From Bemisia tabaci (Eukaryota > Arthropoda > Insecta > Hemiptera > Aleyrodidae): a DNA stretch of 64,000 nucleotides. The notes below the pieces were generated by a model. The model worked only from the letters and a program-made list of their open reading frames with translations. It did no database searches and was not told where the DNA came from. A program made the position numbers and the translations under genes. Below are positions 52,501-56,919 of this stretch, one piece after another. Location of the stretch: NCBI RefSeq assembly GCF_918797505.1, contig NC_092794.1, positions 36,012,122-36,076,121 on the forward strand. The letters are read 5' to 3'. Positions within the stretch are counted from its first letter, which is position 1. Each line of letters opens with the position of its first letter.

Positions 52501-55003
52501 TCAATCGTTTCACCAGCCATAGTACCCTTCCTGAAGACTTTGTTTCATGCATAAAAAAAAATGTTTTCAGTAAAAATAGTGGATGTTGGGGCTGTTCTAT
52601 CGGTTGTTGGTAAGCTACCGAAACAGTTCCGTCAAGAAAAAGTTACGATAAGAGCGCTCTTGCCGATAGCGATCAGATTTTTCGGAGCTGGCGAAAATAA
52701 GCTGTTGCCATTTGTACATCTATTTTACGCGCCGCCGCGCCAGGCAATCTGATAAACCGACACACGGGGCAACAATGCATTGAGTGCGAGCTCTCAAAGC
52801 TCCGATAAGGCCGGCTGTTGTCGATATTATCGCCACTGTCGGCACTGCCGCCAGTTTCAATAAGAGACGATGTCGATAGTGTTCCGGCAAGAATTCGTTT
52901 GAACACCCCTAGCGGATGTGGCCTTTCTGCTTTCGAAACTTTAAATGAGATGATAGTTGCTCTTGGACTAAATCGACTTGGGAAAAGTACTATTCTTCGT
53001 TGGCATAAAGCTACGGAACCTTAGGCGCGTCTGGACGCCGGCGGAAAATGCTGCTACCGAGTCGAGGGCGAGAAGACGCTCACATTTTAGAGCACGGCAC
53101 CTTAGGAGCGGAATCCGTGGATTTTTTCCGCTCTGTCCGCCGTCAATTTCTCGAATTTTCGTTGATCGGACAGTATGCTCTGGGCCGCGAAAATGGCTGT
53201 ACGCGCTTTTTTTTAGGAGGGTGTGAATTCGATCGACAAAAATCGACCGAAAAATAAAAACGTGAATCGATCGACACCAATCGATGGACAAATTACTAAA
53301 AACCGGGTGTCGATTCGATCGACAAAAAATGTGGATCGATAGACGAGAAATGATTGATAATTAAAAGGAAAACCGGTATCTAGTCAATCGACATGAATCG
53401 ATCGAAAAACCAAAACGTGAACCAATCGACGTAATTCGATCGATTCACAACTTGGTCGATCGATTCACGGGTTTGTCGATCAACTCACAGGTTTGTCGAT
53501 CGACTCATAGGTTTGTCGATCGATTCGCAGGTTTGTCGATCGACTCATAGGTTTGTCGATCGATTCACAGGTTTGTCGATAGACTCACAGGTTTGTCGAT
53601 CTATCCACGGCTTTTGTCGATTGATTCACGGGTGGGTCGGTCGATCCACGGCTCTTGTCGATCGATTCACGGAATTTTCGATCGATTCGCGGCTTTTGTC
53701 GATCAATTCACGCCGTTTGTGATCGATTCGTGGGTTTGTCGAACTAAACACATTCAAAAATCGGTAGGAAAGGCAGCGGACTGAGCGGAATTTCTCGGCG
53801 TCTTCGCTCCGATCTGTTCGCGACAGATCGGAGCGTCCTCGATCGGCGTTTTCCGCAGCGTCTCTTCGCCGCTAAGGTGCCGTCCCCGCGCAAAAATCAT
53901 TAGACAGATTTATCGGCGTCTGGACGCCGCGTCCAGGACGCCGCGTCTAGACGCGCCTAAGGTTCCGTACCTTAAATGTTTTTCCGAGGGTCGAGAGTCG
54001 GCAGCTTGTTTCAAGTTTTCCCAAGTCGATTTAGTCCAAGAGCAACTATCATCTCATTTAAAGTATCGAAGACAGAAAGGCCACGGCGAACGCAATAGCG
54101 AATGGCATAACATTCTTCTTGTTTCAACTCAGCGGGCGAACTCATTGCGCTTCGCGAGATAACACTTTGTTACGCTTGACGGTTTCGGCTGCTCTGAGCT
54201 TTCCCGCGGACGATTGCAATGAAAACACATGTTAACAGGATAAAACCTGCATCCAGAACAGTGCCCACTTCATCCCTCCACCTGATCCACTGCGTCGCGA
54301 TCTGCAGCGCCACTCATTTTTTTTAATGCATGAAACAAAGTCTTCAGGAAGGGTACTAAGGCTGGTGAAACGATTGAAATAAACCAAAAGTATGTAAATG
54401 CTGAGTCATTTAATAAAATTGAACAAAAATTTAACCTTTCTGTACCTTCTACATCAAAAATAAGGAACAAATTATAAAATCAGTTACAAACTTATCAATT
54501 CTGGCGAGACGGTCCCGATTTGCATCATTTCAGTGTCAGCTGCAGCCCATGGCCAGTGCGCGGGCAGTTATCGCAAGTGCGTTCGAATTTCCACGGTGTC
54601 CTGCCAAGCCGGCCGGAGAGAACAGTGGATTCCTATATCCGCTGTTTTTGCAAATAACATGGTTTTCAGGTCACATCTCGCGGAAAAAGTGCGCTAGAAG
54701 TCTGAAACTTTGTACAGGCATTCTTAAGGGCTCCAGGGCTTGGTCTCAGTTGTTTTGGGACACCCTATGTAATCCAAAACTAGTAAGAAGCTGTATGTTC
54801 ACCTGTCACTTGTCTTAGAAAATTCTACTATTTCCTCCATTGATATTAACTTACTGATTCATTGATTTTGATTTCTTTCAGATATGAAAGTCCAAAACGT
54901 CATAGAAACACTGCAAAGCAAGAAGCAGCAAATATTGTTGGCTACACAACTTGTGAAAATGATCTTGAAAATAGATGATGTGAGATCGCCAGGGTTTGAT
55001 TAG
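4372..55003 (+). CDS. CCT5: T-complex protein 1 subunit epsilon, 3' part (7 exons)
   Basis: Subunit of the TRiC/CCT double-ring ATP-dependent chaperonin that folds actin, tubulin and other cytosolic proteins. Seven exons with canonical GT-AG borders join in frame: 4372-4564, 17386-17535, 17907-18026, 27118-27303, 38385-38522, 45056-45236, 54882-55003, giving 362 codons and a TAG. The product aligns without gaps to animal CCT5 from about residue 180 to the C-terminus: part of the intermediate domain, the whole apical substrate-binding domain, and the second intermediate and equatorial halves. Conserved blocks seen include [56 protein letters not shown] and GGGASE (nucleotide-pocket motif). The N-terminal exons, including the GDGTT ATP motif, are not in the window. 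Introns are 12.8, 0.37, 9.1, 11.1, 6.5 and 9.6 kb; all are phase 0 except the last, which is phase 1. The identification is very secure; exon borders are read by eye from splice sites and homology. Confidence 0.97.
4565..5227. other. CCT5 intron, no recognised feature
   Basis: Start of the 12.8 kb intron. Unique-looking AT-rich sequence with no ORF or element recognised. Confidence 0.6.
5228..5580. repeat. GC-rich tandem repeat, ~165-bp unit
   Basis: Two diverged copies of a unit of about 165 bp, starting near 5236 (GCTGCCAAATAAAATT) and 5401 (GCTGCAAAATAAAATT). Each ends in CGGCTCTGG followed by GC-CGGAG. The short word GGCTCTGG or GAGCC recurs many times on both strands, giving local small inverted repeats. 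No coding potential is evident. Confidence 0.65.
5860..7625. mobile_element. TAGGGTG-type palindromic element, 9-bp target duplication
   Basis: The ends are TAGGGTGCGGCTTATAGAGG and its exact inverse. The direct duplication GTGCAACAA lies at 5851-5859 and 7626-7634; the right arm of the composite preserves the empty site with a single GTGCAACAA. Arms of about 800-880 bp are nearly identical, with an unpaired centre around 6680-6815. Matching open frames on the two arms are mirror images, not genes. The 8-9 bp duplication would fit hAT- or MULE-type transposition, but no transposase is present. Confidence 0.88.
8607..11787 (-). mobile_element. near-intact RTE-like non-LTR retrotransposon
   Basis: A minus-strand LINE inserted in the foldback. 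It has a 5' leader of about 190 bp (11593-11787), one long reading frame (11592-8629) with endonuclease and reverse transcriptase, and a 3' UTR of only about 20 bp that ends in a short TA microsatellite (8609-8620). A very short 3' UTR with a simple-repeat tail is typical of the RTE clade. The flanks are A-rich (an A run of about 26 at 11786-11811), so the target duplication cannot be defined. The second copy at 42627-43494 shares the same 3' end (TATAA, then AGCGACT). Confidence 0.85.
8629..11592 (-). pseudogene. RTE endonuclease/reverse transcriptase ORF with two TGA stops
   Basis: A single frame of 988 codons interrupted only by TGA at 10714-10716 (codon 293) and 10270-10272 (codon 441). 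Codons 33-275 are an APE-type endonuclease: TWNVQG (37-42), catalytic Glu in ITETK (66), GDLN (172-175), IDYV (239-242) and SDHH (265-268). After a linker, the reverse transcriptase starts near codon 445: PGPGGIP (about 505), [11 protein letters not shown] (motif A, about 631), QGCCLSP (motif B) and FADD (motif C, about 733-736, genomic 9396-9385). The C-terminal part contains [19 protein letters not shown] and [10 protein letters not shown]. All catalytic residues are kept. Reads as a recently inactivated element; many arthropod genes annotated as craniofacial development protein 2-like derive from such ORFs. Confidence 0.9.
12629..12854. mobile_element. 226-bp palindromic MITE, TA duplication
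   Basis: The ends are CACTGAAAAAAAGTTCTG and its inverse, with TA at 12627-12628 and 12855-12856. The arms of about 100 bp repeat the words ACCAGAA and CTGGTTG. It is inserted in the stem of a second Helitron-like hairpin (CGTACGTGCTTCGCACGTA when the MITE is removed). Confidence 0.88.
13082..13370. repeat. tandem repeat, 142-bp period with 70-bp half units
   Basis: Two near-identical units start at 13082 and 13224 (GAAAACCACTATTAAAACGA). Each contains a diverged half unit (CCCACTATGAAAGCAACAAC), so there is a higher-order dimer organisation. Lies inside the Helitron, where such arrays are common. Confidence 0.8.
14288..15148. repeat. central palindrome of the 11.3-kb composite
   Basis: 14288-14600 pairs with about 14850-15146 (shared word CGTCCTGAAGCGCCAAAAAT). 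The loop at 14600-14850 is unpaired. The adjacent terminal sequence matches across the two flanking insertions, which shows that this is the middle of the outer element and not a separate insertion. Confidence 0.75.
15149..16328. mobile_element. CAGGGTG-type palindromic element, 1.18 kb
   Basis: The ends are CAGGGTGTACTAAAAGTCCG and the inverse (one change), with TA at 15147-15148 and 16329-16330. It is palindromic nearly throughout, with the axis near 15745. G/C runs lie at 15280-15300 and 16189-16203. Close relative of 48840-49947. No ORF. Confidence 0.88.
17049..17906. other. intron remainder around CCT5 exons 2 and 3
   Basis: 17049-17385 is intron sequence up to the acceptor, and 17536-17906 is a 371-bp intron. 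No element or RNA gene was seen in either; the exon at 17386-17535 lies between them. Confidence 0.6.
17386..17535 (+). CDS. CCT5: CCT5 exon 2 of 7 in window
   Basis: The acceptor TTTTTCAG ends at 17385 and the donor GTACTT starts at 17536. It has 50 codons, from [17 protein letters not shown] to KFSQMVQQ. It encodes the start of the apical domain, including the conserved [14 protein letters not shown] block. Phase 0 on both sides. Confidence 0.96.
17907..18026 (+). CDS. CCT5: CCT5 exon 3 of 7 in window
   Basis: The acceptor TTTTTTAG ends at 17906 and the donor GTAATT starts at 18027. It has 40 codons containing [17 protein letters not shown] and ending [11 protein letters not shown], a hallmark stretch of the CCT5 apical domain. 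The intron before it (371 bp) is the only short one in the gene and is free of palindromic elements. Confidence 0.96.
18027..19205. other. CCT5 intron, unclassified, with a direct repeat
   Basis: Mostly unique-looking sequence. 18772-18842 and 18897-18965 are direct copies (start CCTCCGCGAGACC, end GCCAAGTC) with a period of about 125 bp. The surrounding 18420-18720 is GC-richer than its neighbours. Nothing coding is recognised. Confidence 0.55.
20062..21029 (+). mobile_element. mariner relic with ~200-bp terminal inverted repeats
   Basis: The left arm 20062-20260 (AGGTGTCCCAAAAGCACCGG) is the reverse complement of 20829-21028, with about 90% matching by eye. TA flanks the left end; at the right end CCCTA leaves TA adjacent. 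A truncated mariner transposase lies between them. The 200-bp inverted repeats are far longer than the ~30 bp typical of mariner, and AGGGTGTCCC resembles the CAGGGTG tips of the palindromic elements in this window. Confidence 0.85.
20295..20804 (+). pseudogene. mariner transposase, C-terminal half
   Basis: 169 codons matching the second half of mariner transposase (full length about 345). [10 protein letters not shown] and [10 protein letters not shown] supply two of the three catalytic aspartates (residues 56 and 91 here), with 34 residues between them, the mariner D34D spacing. The N-terminal DNA-binding domain and the first catalytic Asp are missing; the inverted repeat runs almost directly into the remaining half. 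The protein ends normally at TAA. Non-functional alone. Confidence 0.9.
21150..21262 (-). repeat. tRNA-derived SINE head or tRNA pseudogene
   Basis: On the minus strand GAGATGGCTCAGTTAGCTAC matches an A box and GGGGGTTCGAAACTC matches a B box, about 35 bases apart, as in tRNA genes. The acceptor stem does not pair and the T arm is imperfect, so it is not a working tRNA. Lies next to the mariner, inside the 2.2-kb insertion. Confidence 0.6.
21263..22000. other. rest of the 2.2-kb insertion, unclassified
   Basis: Follows the mariner and tRNA-like segment up to where the palindrome arm resumes near 22000. No element ends, gene or RNA could be recognised. Confidence 0.5.
23080..24635. mobile_element. 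TAGGGTG-type palindrome, 1.56 kb, 8-bp duplication
   Basis: The ends are TAGGGTGGCCCAA and the inverse TTGGGCCACCCTA. GCGTAGGT is duplicated at 23072-23079 and 24636-24643. The arms are almost identical over more than 700 bp, with the axis near 23830. Inside each arm a module of about 150 bp recurs (TTTTCCGGAAAA, GACGTCA, GAGCTC). Nested in the 19206-25915 element. No transposase. The end sequence and the 8-bp duplication suggest a hAT-like mobiliser. Confidence 0.9.
26055..26856. mobile_element. foldback with tRNA-like sequence in each arm
   Basis: The outer arms GAGAGGCTCAGAAGTGGC (near 26080) and its inverse (near 26825) pair, with looser pairing continuing inward. 26268-26336 on the plus strand has an A-box-like TAGCACACTGG and B-box-like GGTTTGTATCCC; the mirror segment (about 26605-26665, minus strand) has matching words (GAGTTTGTGTCCC). 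Looks like two SINE-like units in head-to-head arrangement. Ends are approximate. Confidence 0.6.
27118..27303 (+). CDS. CCT5: CCT5 exon 4 of 7 in window
   Basis: The acceptor CTCTTTCAG ends at 27117 and the donor GTGAGC starts at 27304. It has 62 codons, from [17 protein letters not shown] to [12 protein letters not shown], closing the apical domain and returning to the intermediate domain (FGTTKD, then IFIRGG). Phase 0 on both sides. Confidence 0.97.
27304..28190. other. CCT5 intron, no recognised feature
   Basis: AT-rich intron sequence with a run of about 18 G near 28040-28060. No gene or element ends were seen. Confidence 0.55.
28191..29517. mobile_element. palindromic element with GCTTGATGCAAAAACGG ends
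   Basis: AGAGCTTGATGCAAAAACGG at 28191 and its inverse near 29500-29517 delimit two arms of about 650 bp, with the axis near 28858. G runs lie at the same relative place in both arms (28321-28334, 29471-29486). A second, one-armed copy lies at 47184-48837. No target duplication could be fixed. No ORF of note. Confidence 0.78.
29824..30050. mobile_element. isolated left end of a CAGGGTG-type element
   Basis: TACAGGGTGTCTCACGAAAA at 29824 followed by the subterminal GTCGGAATTTCGAAAAATGG, then a G-rich block and AAATGGCACCCCTAC. This is the layout of the left arm of the other family members, but no matching inverse end was found downstream. Confidence 0.5.
30051..31692. other. CCT5 intron, unclassified
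   Basis: No gene, RNA or delimited element recognised. Contains a G run at about 30451-30461 and a GC-richer stretch at 31195-31490. Confidence 0.5.
31693..31932. mobile_element. small MITE-like element with hairpin-bearing end
   Basis: TTGGAGGACGAGGTGCATAA near 31694 is repeated in inverse form near 31910-31931 with a few changes, delimiting about 240 bp. The left end itself forms a perfect hairpin: GACGAGGTGCA (31699-31709), loop TAAG, TGCACCTCGTC (31714-31724). No target duplication was seen. Confidence 0.5.
32068..32510. repeat. tandem repeat, three units of ~140-167 bp
   Basis: Units begin at the word GCC-CCATCTT at 32073, 32240 and 32378. Each contains ATCTTGAATTTTGATTC or a variant, then CAAATTC-AATT, and ends with GAAAATC-GCCGA-AAA. 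Diverged copies, non-coding. A C run follows at 32567-32579. Confidence 0.75.
32515..32986. other. CCT5 intron, no recognised feature
   Basis: AT-rich sequence between the tandem repeat and the next element; apart from the C run nothing stands out. Confidence 0.5.
32987..35678. mobile_element. element with CAGGGTGTC ends, carrying a nested palindrome
   Basis: CAGGGTGTCCGCAGGTCTTG at 32987 and the inverse GTAGACACCCTG at 35678 are the ends. Both are followed internally by the words GGGAAA and CAGGGAATTT (right end on the opposite strand). The flanks are AT-rich and give no clear duplication. No transposase ORF. A 1.4-kb palindrome (33738-35173) is inserted, and an A run of about 26 lies at 33666-33691. 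Confidence 0.65.
33738..35173. mobile_element. nested palindrome with CCCAGCCCGGAATG ends
   Basis: CCCAGCCCGGAATGTACGAA at 33738 and its exact inverse at 35173. Arms of about 250 bp at the ends plus about 200 bp around the axis near 34690 are nearly identical. The left arm holds about 480 bp (34002-34480) not present on the right, and this contains a diverged direct copy of the next module (GTTGCCGGTTTTC versus GTTGCCAGTTTTC). Target duplication not evident. Confidence 0.8.
35679..36250. other. CCT5 intron, no recognised feature
   Basis: Contains one GGCCGCCATTTTG word at 35813 but no element end or gene that I can support. Confidence 0.5.
36251..36720. repeat. tandem repeat, three units of ~175 bp
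   Basis: Units start near 36251, 36427 and 36600 (CTCATTTT-AAGGACTGTA and variants). Each contains AAAATGCCTT-AAT-CTTT, a CACCTG-GTCATTAATTTA word and TTTGGACTAA. Non-coding. Confidence 0.8.
36721..38384. other. CCT5 intron, unique-looking
   Basis: The longest stretch in the gene without a visible element; AT-rich, with no ORF of interest, running to the exon acceptor at 38384. Confidence 0.55.
38385..38522 (+). CDS. CCT5: CCT5 exon 5 of 7 in window
   Basis: The acceptor TAATTTCAG ends at 38384 and the donor GTAGGT starts at 38523. It has 46 codons, from [18 protein letters not shown] to AVAEEANK. The [10 protein letters not shown] motif lines the ATP pocket of group II chaperonins. A foldback element begins only about 25 bp after the donor site. 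Confidence 0.97.
38548..39709. mobile_element. foldback element next to a CCT5 donor site
   Basis: 38548-38670 pairs with about 39590-39709 (shared words AATGGCGCCAAAGTTGAGGC and GTATTTCGCCCTGAAC). A second inner pair is 39120-39225 with 39340-39410. The left end starts about 25 bp after the donor GTAGGT of the exon ending at 38522. Ends approximate, no ORF. Confidence 0.7.
39710..40211. other. CCT5 intron, no recognised feature
   Basis: No gene or delimited element seen. Confidence 0.5.
40212..40792. mobile_element. foldback element, ~580 bp
   Basis: 40212-40375 is the inverse of about 40617-40792 with moderate divergence (shared words GAATGTGTG, GATGCTGATC, TCATCTATT). The loop contains GA-rich sequence (40375-40480). 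Ends approximate; no coding evidence. Confidence 0.6.
40971..41270. repeat. recent 151-bp tandem duplication
   Basis: GACGCCATTTTGAATGTTGG starts at 40971 and again at 41122; the two copies differ by only one or two bases. Each contains AAAGTGCTTAAG. Non-coding. Confidence 0.9.
41271..42059. other. CCT5 intron, no recognised feature
   Basis: AT-rich sequence with a T run of about 13 near 41990; nothing else noted. Confidence 0.5.
42627..43474 (+). pseudogene. RTE reverse transcriptase fragment
   Basis: The frame opens inside the palm domain and contains [19 protein letters not shown] (motif C), [28 protein letters not shown] and WYGHVNRM. Stops interrupt it at 43321-43323 (TAG) and 43438-43440 (TAG), and the frame ends RQRAL and TAA at 43472-43474, matching the end of the longer copy. 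No endonuclease and no motifs A/B, so dead on arrival. Confidence 0.92.
42627..43494 (+). mobile_element. 5'-truncated RTE LINE copy with 12-bp duplication
   Basis: 868 bp covering the end of an RTE ORF and the short 3' tail (AAGCGACTCATATGTATG). TATTATCTTCGT is duplicated exactly at 42615-42626 and 43495-43506, showing target-primed insertion of a truncated copy. Same clade as the element at 8607-11787 but a different subfamily (protein clearly diverged). Confidence 0.92.
43721..44118. other. CCT5 intron with 60-bp duplication
   Basis: 43782-43840 and 43842-43898 are near-identical (GACTGATAATTCGAGT, then CCCATTAAAAATACCA). Otherwise nothing recognised. Confidence 0.6.
44119..44180. repeat. 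TG microsatellite
   Basis: About 30 TG dinucleotides with a few interruptions (GAG, GGG). Likely polymorphic. Confidence 0.95.
44181..45055. mobile_element. CCT5 intron with a small G-rich inverted element
   Basis: CAGAGGCGTAGACAAAG followed by a G run at 44731 and, in inverse, a C run followed by CTTTAAAGAAATCCTGGCTATGCCATTG ending at 44899 in separate words. This is the CAG-GGCGTAGCCA type of terminus seen on many small insect elements, size about 169 bp. The rest of the interval shows nothing. Confidence 0.45.
45056..45236 (+). CDS. CCT5: CCT5 exon 6 of 7 in window
   Basis: The acceptor TTCTCAG ends at 45055 and the donor GTAAGT starts at 45237. It has 60 codons plus one base, from [16 protein letters not shown] to [10 protein letters not shown]. 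Equatorial domain; [14 protein letters not shown] is the usual CCT helix near the ring interface. The exon ends in phase 1. Confidence 0.97.
45237..45980. other. CCT5 intron, no recognised feature
   Basis: Contains a pyrimidine-rich stretch (45360-45440, many CTTCTCTC words) but no element or gene. Confidence 0.5.
45981..46625. mobile_element. hAT-like non-autonomous element
   Basis: TAGGGCTGTGCGAGTATCCG at 45981 and an imperfect inverse (CGCATAGTTCTA) ending at 46625. The subterminal regions are rich in short direct and inverted GCGAAT or ATTCGC words, a usual hAT feature. No transposase and no clear 8-bp duplication. Confidence 0.5.
46626..47183. other. CCT5 intron, no recognised feature
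   Basis: Nothing supported beyond unique-looking intron sequence. Confidence 0.5.
47184..48837. mobile_element. one-armed copy of the 28191 palindrome
   Basis: Matches the left arm of 28191-29517 in order (GAGCTTCATGCAAAAACGG start, GAACCTCGATATCTC, AAGCTGGGGAACC) to the axis near 48770, then only about 60 bp of the right arm (TGCAATTTTAAAAACGTGAA) before the next element at 48840. A 902-bp LTR-like element interrupts it at 47334-48235. Confidence 0.78.
47334..48235 (+). mobile_element. solo-LTR-like element, 902 bp
   Basis: Begins TGTAACG and ends CGTTACA (TG...CA with 7-bp inverted tips), flanked by GGGGG on both sides (47329-47333, 48236-48240), i.e. a 5-bp duplication as made by retroviral-type integrases, though in a G run. 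The interrupted host element continues on both sides. Three copies of CTCACTAACGTGCACCTC lie at 47601, 47681 and 47757. On the minus strand near 47445 TGGCGCCCGAATCC resembles a primer binding site, which is odd within an LTR. The orientation is not certain. Confidence 0.65.
48840..49947. mobile_element. CAGGGTG-type palindromic element, 1.1 kb
   Basis: The ends are CAGGGTGTACCAAAAGTCCG and the exact inverse, with TA at 48838-48839 and 49948-49949. Axis near 49440. Near-identical to 15149-16328 in sequence. The right arm has lost about 90 bp that the left arm keeps (49255-49340). C/G runs flank the terminal modules. No ORF. Confidence 0.9.
49950..50660. repeat. inverted repeats around 50200-50650
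   Basis: 50205-50275 (CTTAACAAAAGGTTTTTTCG) is the inverse of 50570-50655. Within it, 50262-50300 pairs with 50335-50380 (AACTCCA, TACCGT, ACGTACGG words). Likely another worn foldback; ends not defined. Confidence 0.6.
50661..51990. repeat. CCT5 intron with diverged direct repeats
   Basis: 50696-51000 and 51225-51510 are direct copies (GTTTTTCGTGT, TTTTTGTTGTAT, AAAGTACGCAAAAAATTAC). 51649-51706 and 51848-51905 are near-identical (AAATATGGGTTCAGATGATT start, CGGCCCTTATCGA end). Non-coding. Confidence 0.65.
53220..53430. repeat. degenerate TCGATCGA-rich sequence
   Basis: Irregularly spaced ATCGATCGA words (for example 53228, 53264, 53312, 53333, 53396) without a fixed period. Looks like an older, decayed part of the array that follows. 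Confidence 0.6.
53431..53741. repeat. 20-bp minisatellite, ~15 units
   Basis: Consensus unit GTTTGTCGATCGATTCACAG, 20 bp with three 21-bp variants. Units at 53471-53590 are the most regular, alternating CGACTCATAG and CGATT-CAG halves. The open frame through it (20 x 3 = 60 bp period) is a by-product. Sits inside the GC-rich inner unit of the 51991-54767 element. Confidence 0.93.
54882..55003 (+). CDS. CCT5: CCT5 exon 7 of 7, with stop
   Basis: The acceptor ATTTCTTTCAG ends at 54881. The split Asp codon is completed, then [35 protein letters not shown], a short tail FD and TAG at 55001-55003. The KIDD block is the universal CCT C-terminal strand that contributes to the ATP site. The tail is two residues shorter than in the vertebrate protein. 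Confidence 0.96.
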
Positions 55004-56640
55004 TTTTTGCACTGGGAACTGTTGTACATTCATGTGGCATTGACATATAAAGGAGCAGTAGAAGACGTAGTTTTGTCGCTTCAGCAGTCTTGCCTCAACT
55101 AACAATAAATAAGCTTCTCAATTAACATGACATCGCAAAAACCAAGTTCCTTCTTAGCCATCTTTCTTCTAGTATAACCACCAGTTCTTCACTTTTATAC
55201 TCCTCTGCAAAAAATTGAGCCCTTACTAGCGATTTTCTCAGCCATAGGTAAGGTACTGTGTTAAAAAAAAACTTCAGTAGATCCAAAAACTCCAGTTGTT
55301 AAGTGTTTCCTCGCAAATAATTGGTTTTAATTCGCTTGGATTCATGTGTTTTGATTTTCATAACTACCCTCATGCTTTCACTAAAATCTAATCTTTTTTT
55401 CCTGCACCCAGTATTTATTATTTATGTGAAGTGAAGCTTCGAGTCAAACCGTCAATAAACTACTACTTTACTTGAAATCATCAGTTCTCTCTATTTTTCT
55501 GATTAATTTACCGTCAATATTTGCCTCTGTCGAAATTACCTATTTCTGATTTTGGGGACAGCTGCTTGCAAGCGGTTGTTATTTGATGAACACAGTTTCA
55601 ATCTGATGAAAAGTTCATCTCCCATTTACTTTGTCATTATTTCTATGTGAAATCCGTTTCATTTCATCATGGAAATAATCACTCTGGCTCAGTTATAGAG
55701 ATATATAAACTAAATTAACCCAAACTTTTTTCATTTGTAAGTTTTTTAGTGTCTATTTATGAAATTGTCAACATTTCTGATAATACAAGAAATAAATTTA
55801 GTTTTATATTTTTATGTCAAAACTCTTTTCAATAAGTATTTTCGGTATTTGCGACCTGTGGTATCCTTTTGGTTGCTGCCTAGGTAAAATGTATCCAGTT
55901 CTACAAGTTGTCATGAGGGAATCATGTAGCACACTTTTTTGTGTTTTTTAGAAAGTGGCTAATGCCTTCATCAGTTTGAGCGACACCTTTTTCTACTCTC
56001 CCAAGTGTTATGTGCTGAAGATAAATGGGTTGTGTTATTTTATTCCCTTTCAAGACCTGAAGGGGGGAGGGACTGGATTTGCATCTGCTATTTCTATCCG
56101 AAAGACTACCTACTTTCCTTCTTTGTCAAAATTCGGATCTTAGCCGAAGACTTGTAAATGCATTTAAGCAGTTTACCGTTGTATTTTAACTATAAGCTCT
56201 TAGACCTCCTAGAATATTTTGGGCGACAGGTTGTTTTACCAGGCAGATTATTATGATTTTTGTGGCAAGCGACAGGTGATAGTCTCTAAATGAACCAACT
56301 CTTCTCAGATTTTGGAAATATGACCCAGGTGTTTTTACTGTAACGTCATGAAAGTGAACGAATTCACAGAATGATTCAAGCGGCTCCCCAGCTGCTACCT
56401 TTTAGGGCAGAAAGTTGTGCTTTGGCTAAGAAGAAGTGGCCTATGCATTAGCTCTTCTCTTTTAGCACAAGATTCATGAGGTTTCATCGGTCTGCTGCGA
56501 TGGATAATAGACAAAGCCTTATCAATCAAGTGCCCACCTCTGGGAATGTGGGTTTGAATGCCCTCAGAAATAAAATTGTACAATCCTCTGTAAAACAACA
56601 TTTCATAGTTTTAATGAATCCACAATACTTAATCTATAAT
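55004..56640. other. CCT5 3' UTR and downstream flank
   Basis: Holds the candidate poly(A) signals. Otherwise unique-looking sequence; no further gene or element recognised. Confidence 0.55.
55104..55109 (+). promoter_or_regulatory. candidate CCT5 poly(A) signal
   Basis: AATAAA lies 101 bases after the stop codon. Further AATAAA hexamers at 55454-55459 and 55791-55796 could be alternative sites. Which one is used cannot be told from sequence alone. Confidence 0.5.
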
Positions 56641-56919
56641 AGTACGGTGGCTTATGGCAAATACGCTGCAAATCGTGATTCAGTTTTGCCACTTTGGGAG
56701 ATCAAACTAGATGATATTTTAAGCGTTTTGAGTTGAAGAGGCATTTCCAAAATGGTGGCAGAGCCAAGATGGCGGCCATTCAAAATGGCGGCCGGCGCGT
56801 ACTTTGAGCCGCTCTAGATCGAGATCCACTGAACCGATTTAAATTTTCTTTTTTTTGTTTGATAGATAATTGAAAGGTTAATATAACAAAATCACAAAAT
56901 TTTTGATTTTGACAATATA

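Larger units (their letters stand above)
51991..54767. mobile_element. 2.8-kb foldback with nested inverted element
   Basis: The arms 52137-52560 and 54325-54740 are nearly identical in inverse orientation. The outer tips (CAGGGTATCC at 51991, inverse GGGACACCCTA at 54767) are similar but not identical. An inner inverted pair 52916-53040 and 53940-54083 encloses a third, GC-rich unit bounded by TTAGGCGCGTCTGGACGCC (53018) and its inverse (about 53950) with a minisatellite inside. No protein is encoded; open frames on the two arms are mirror images. Confidence 0.75.

Noticed and set aside
53513..53784. Open frames encoding repeated [13 protein letters not shown] peptides
   Set aside because: By-product of the 20-bp minisatellite, where 60 bp equals 20 codons without fixed stops.
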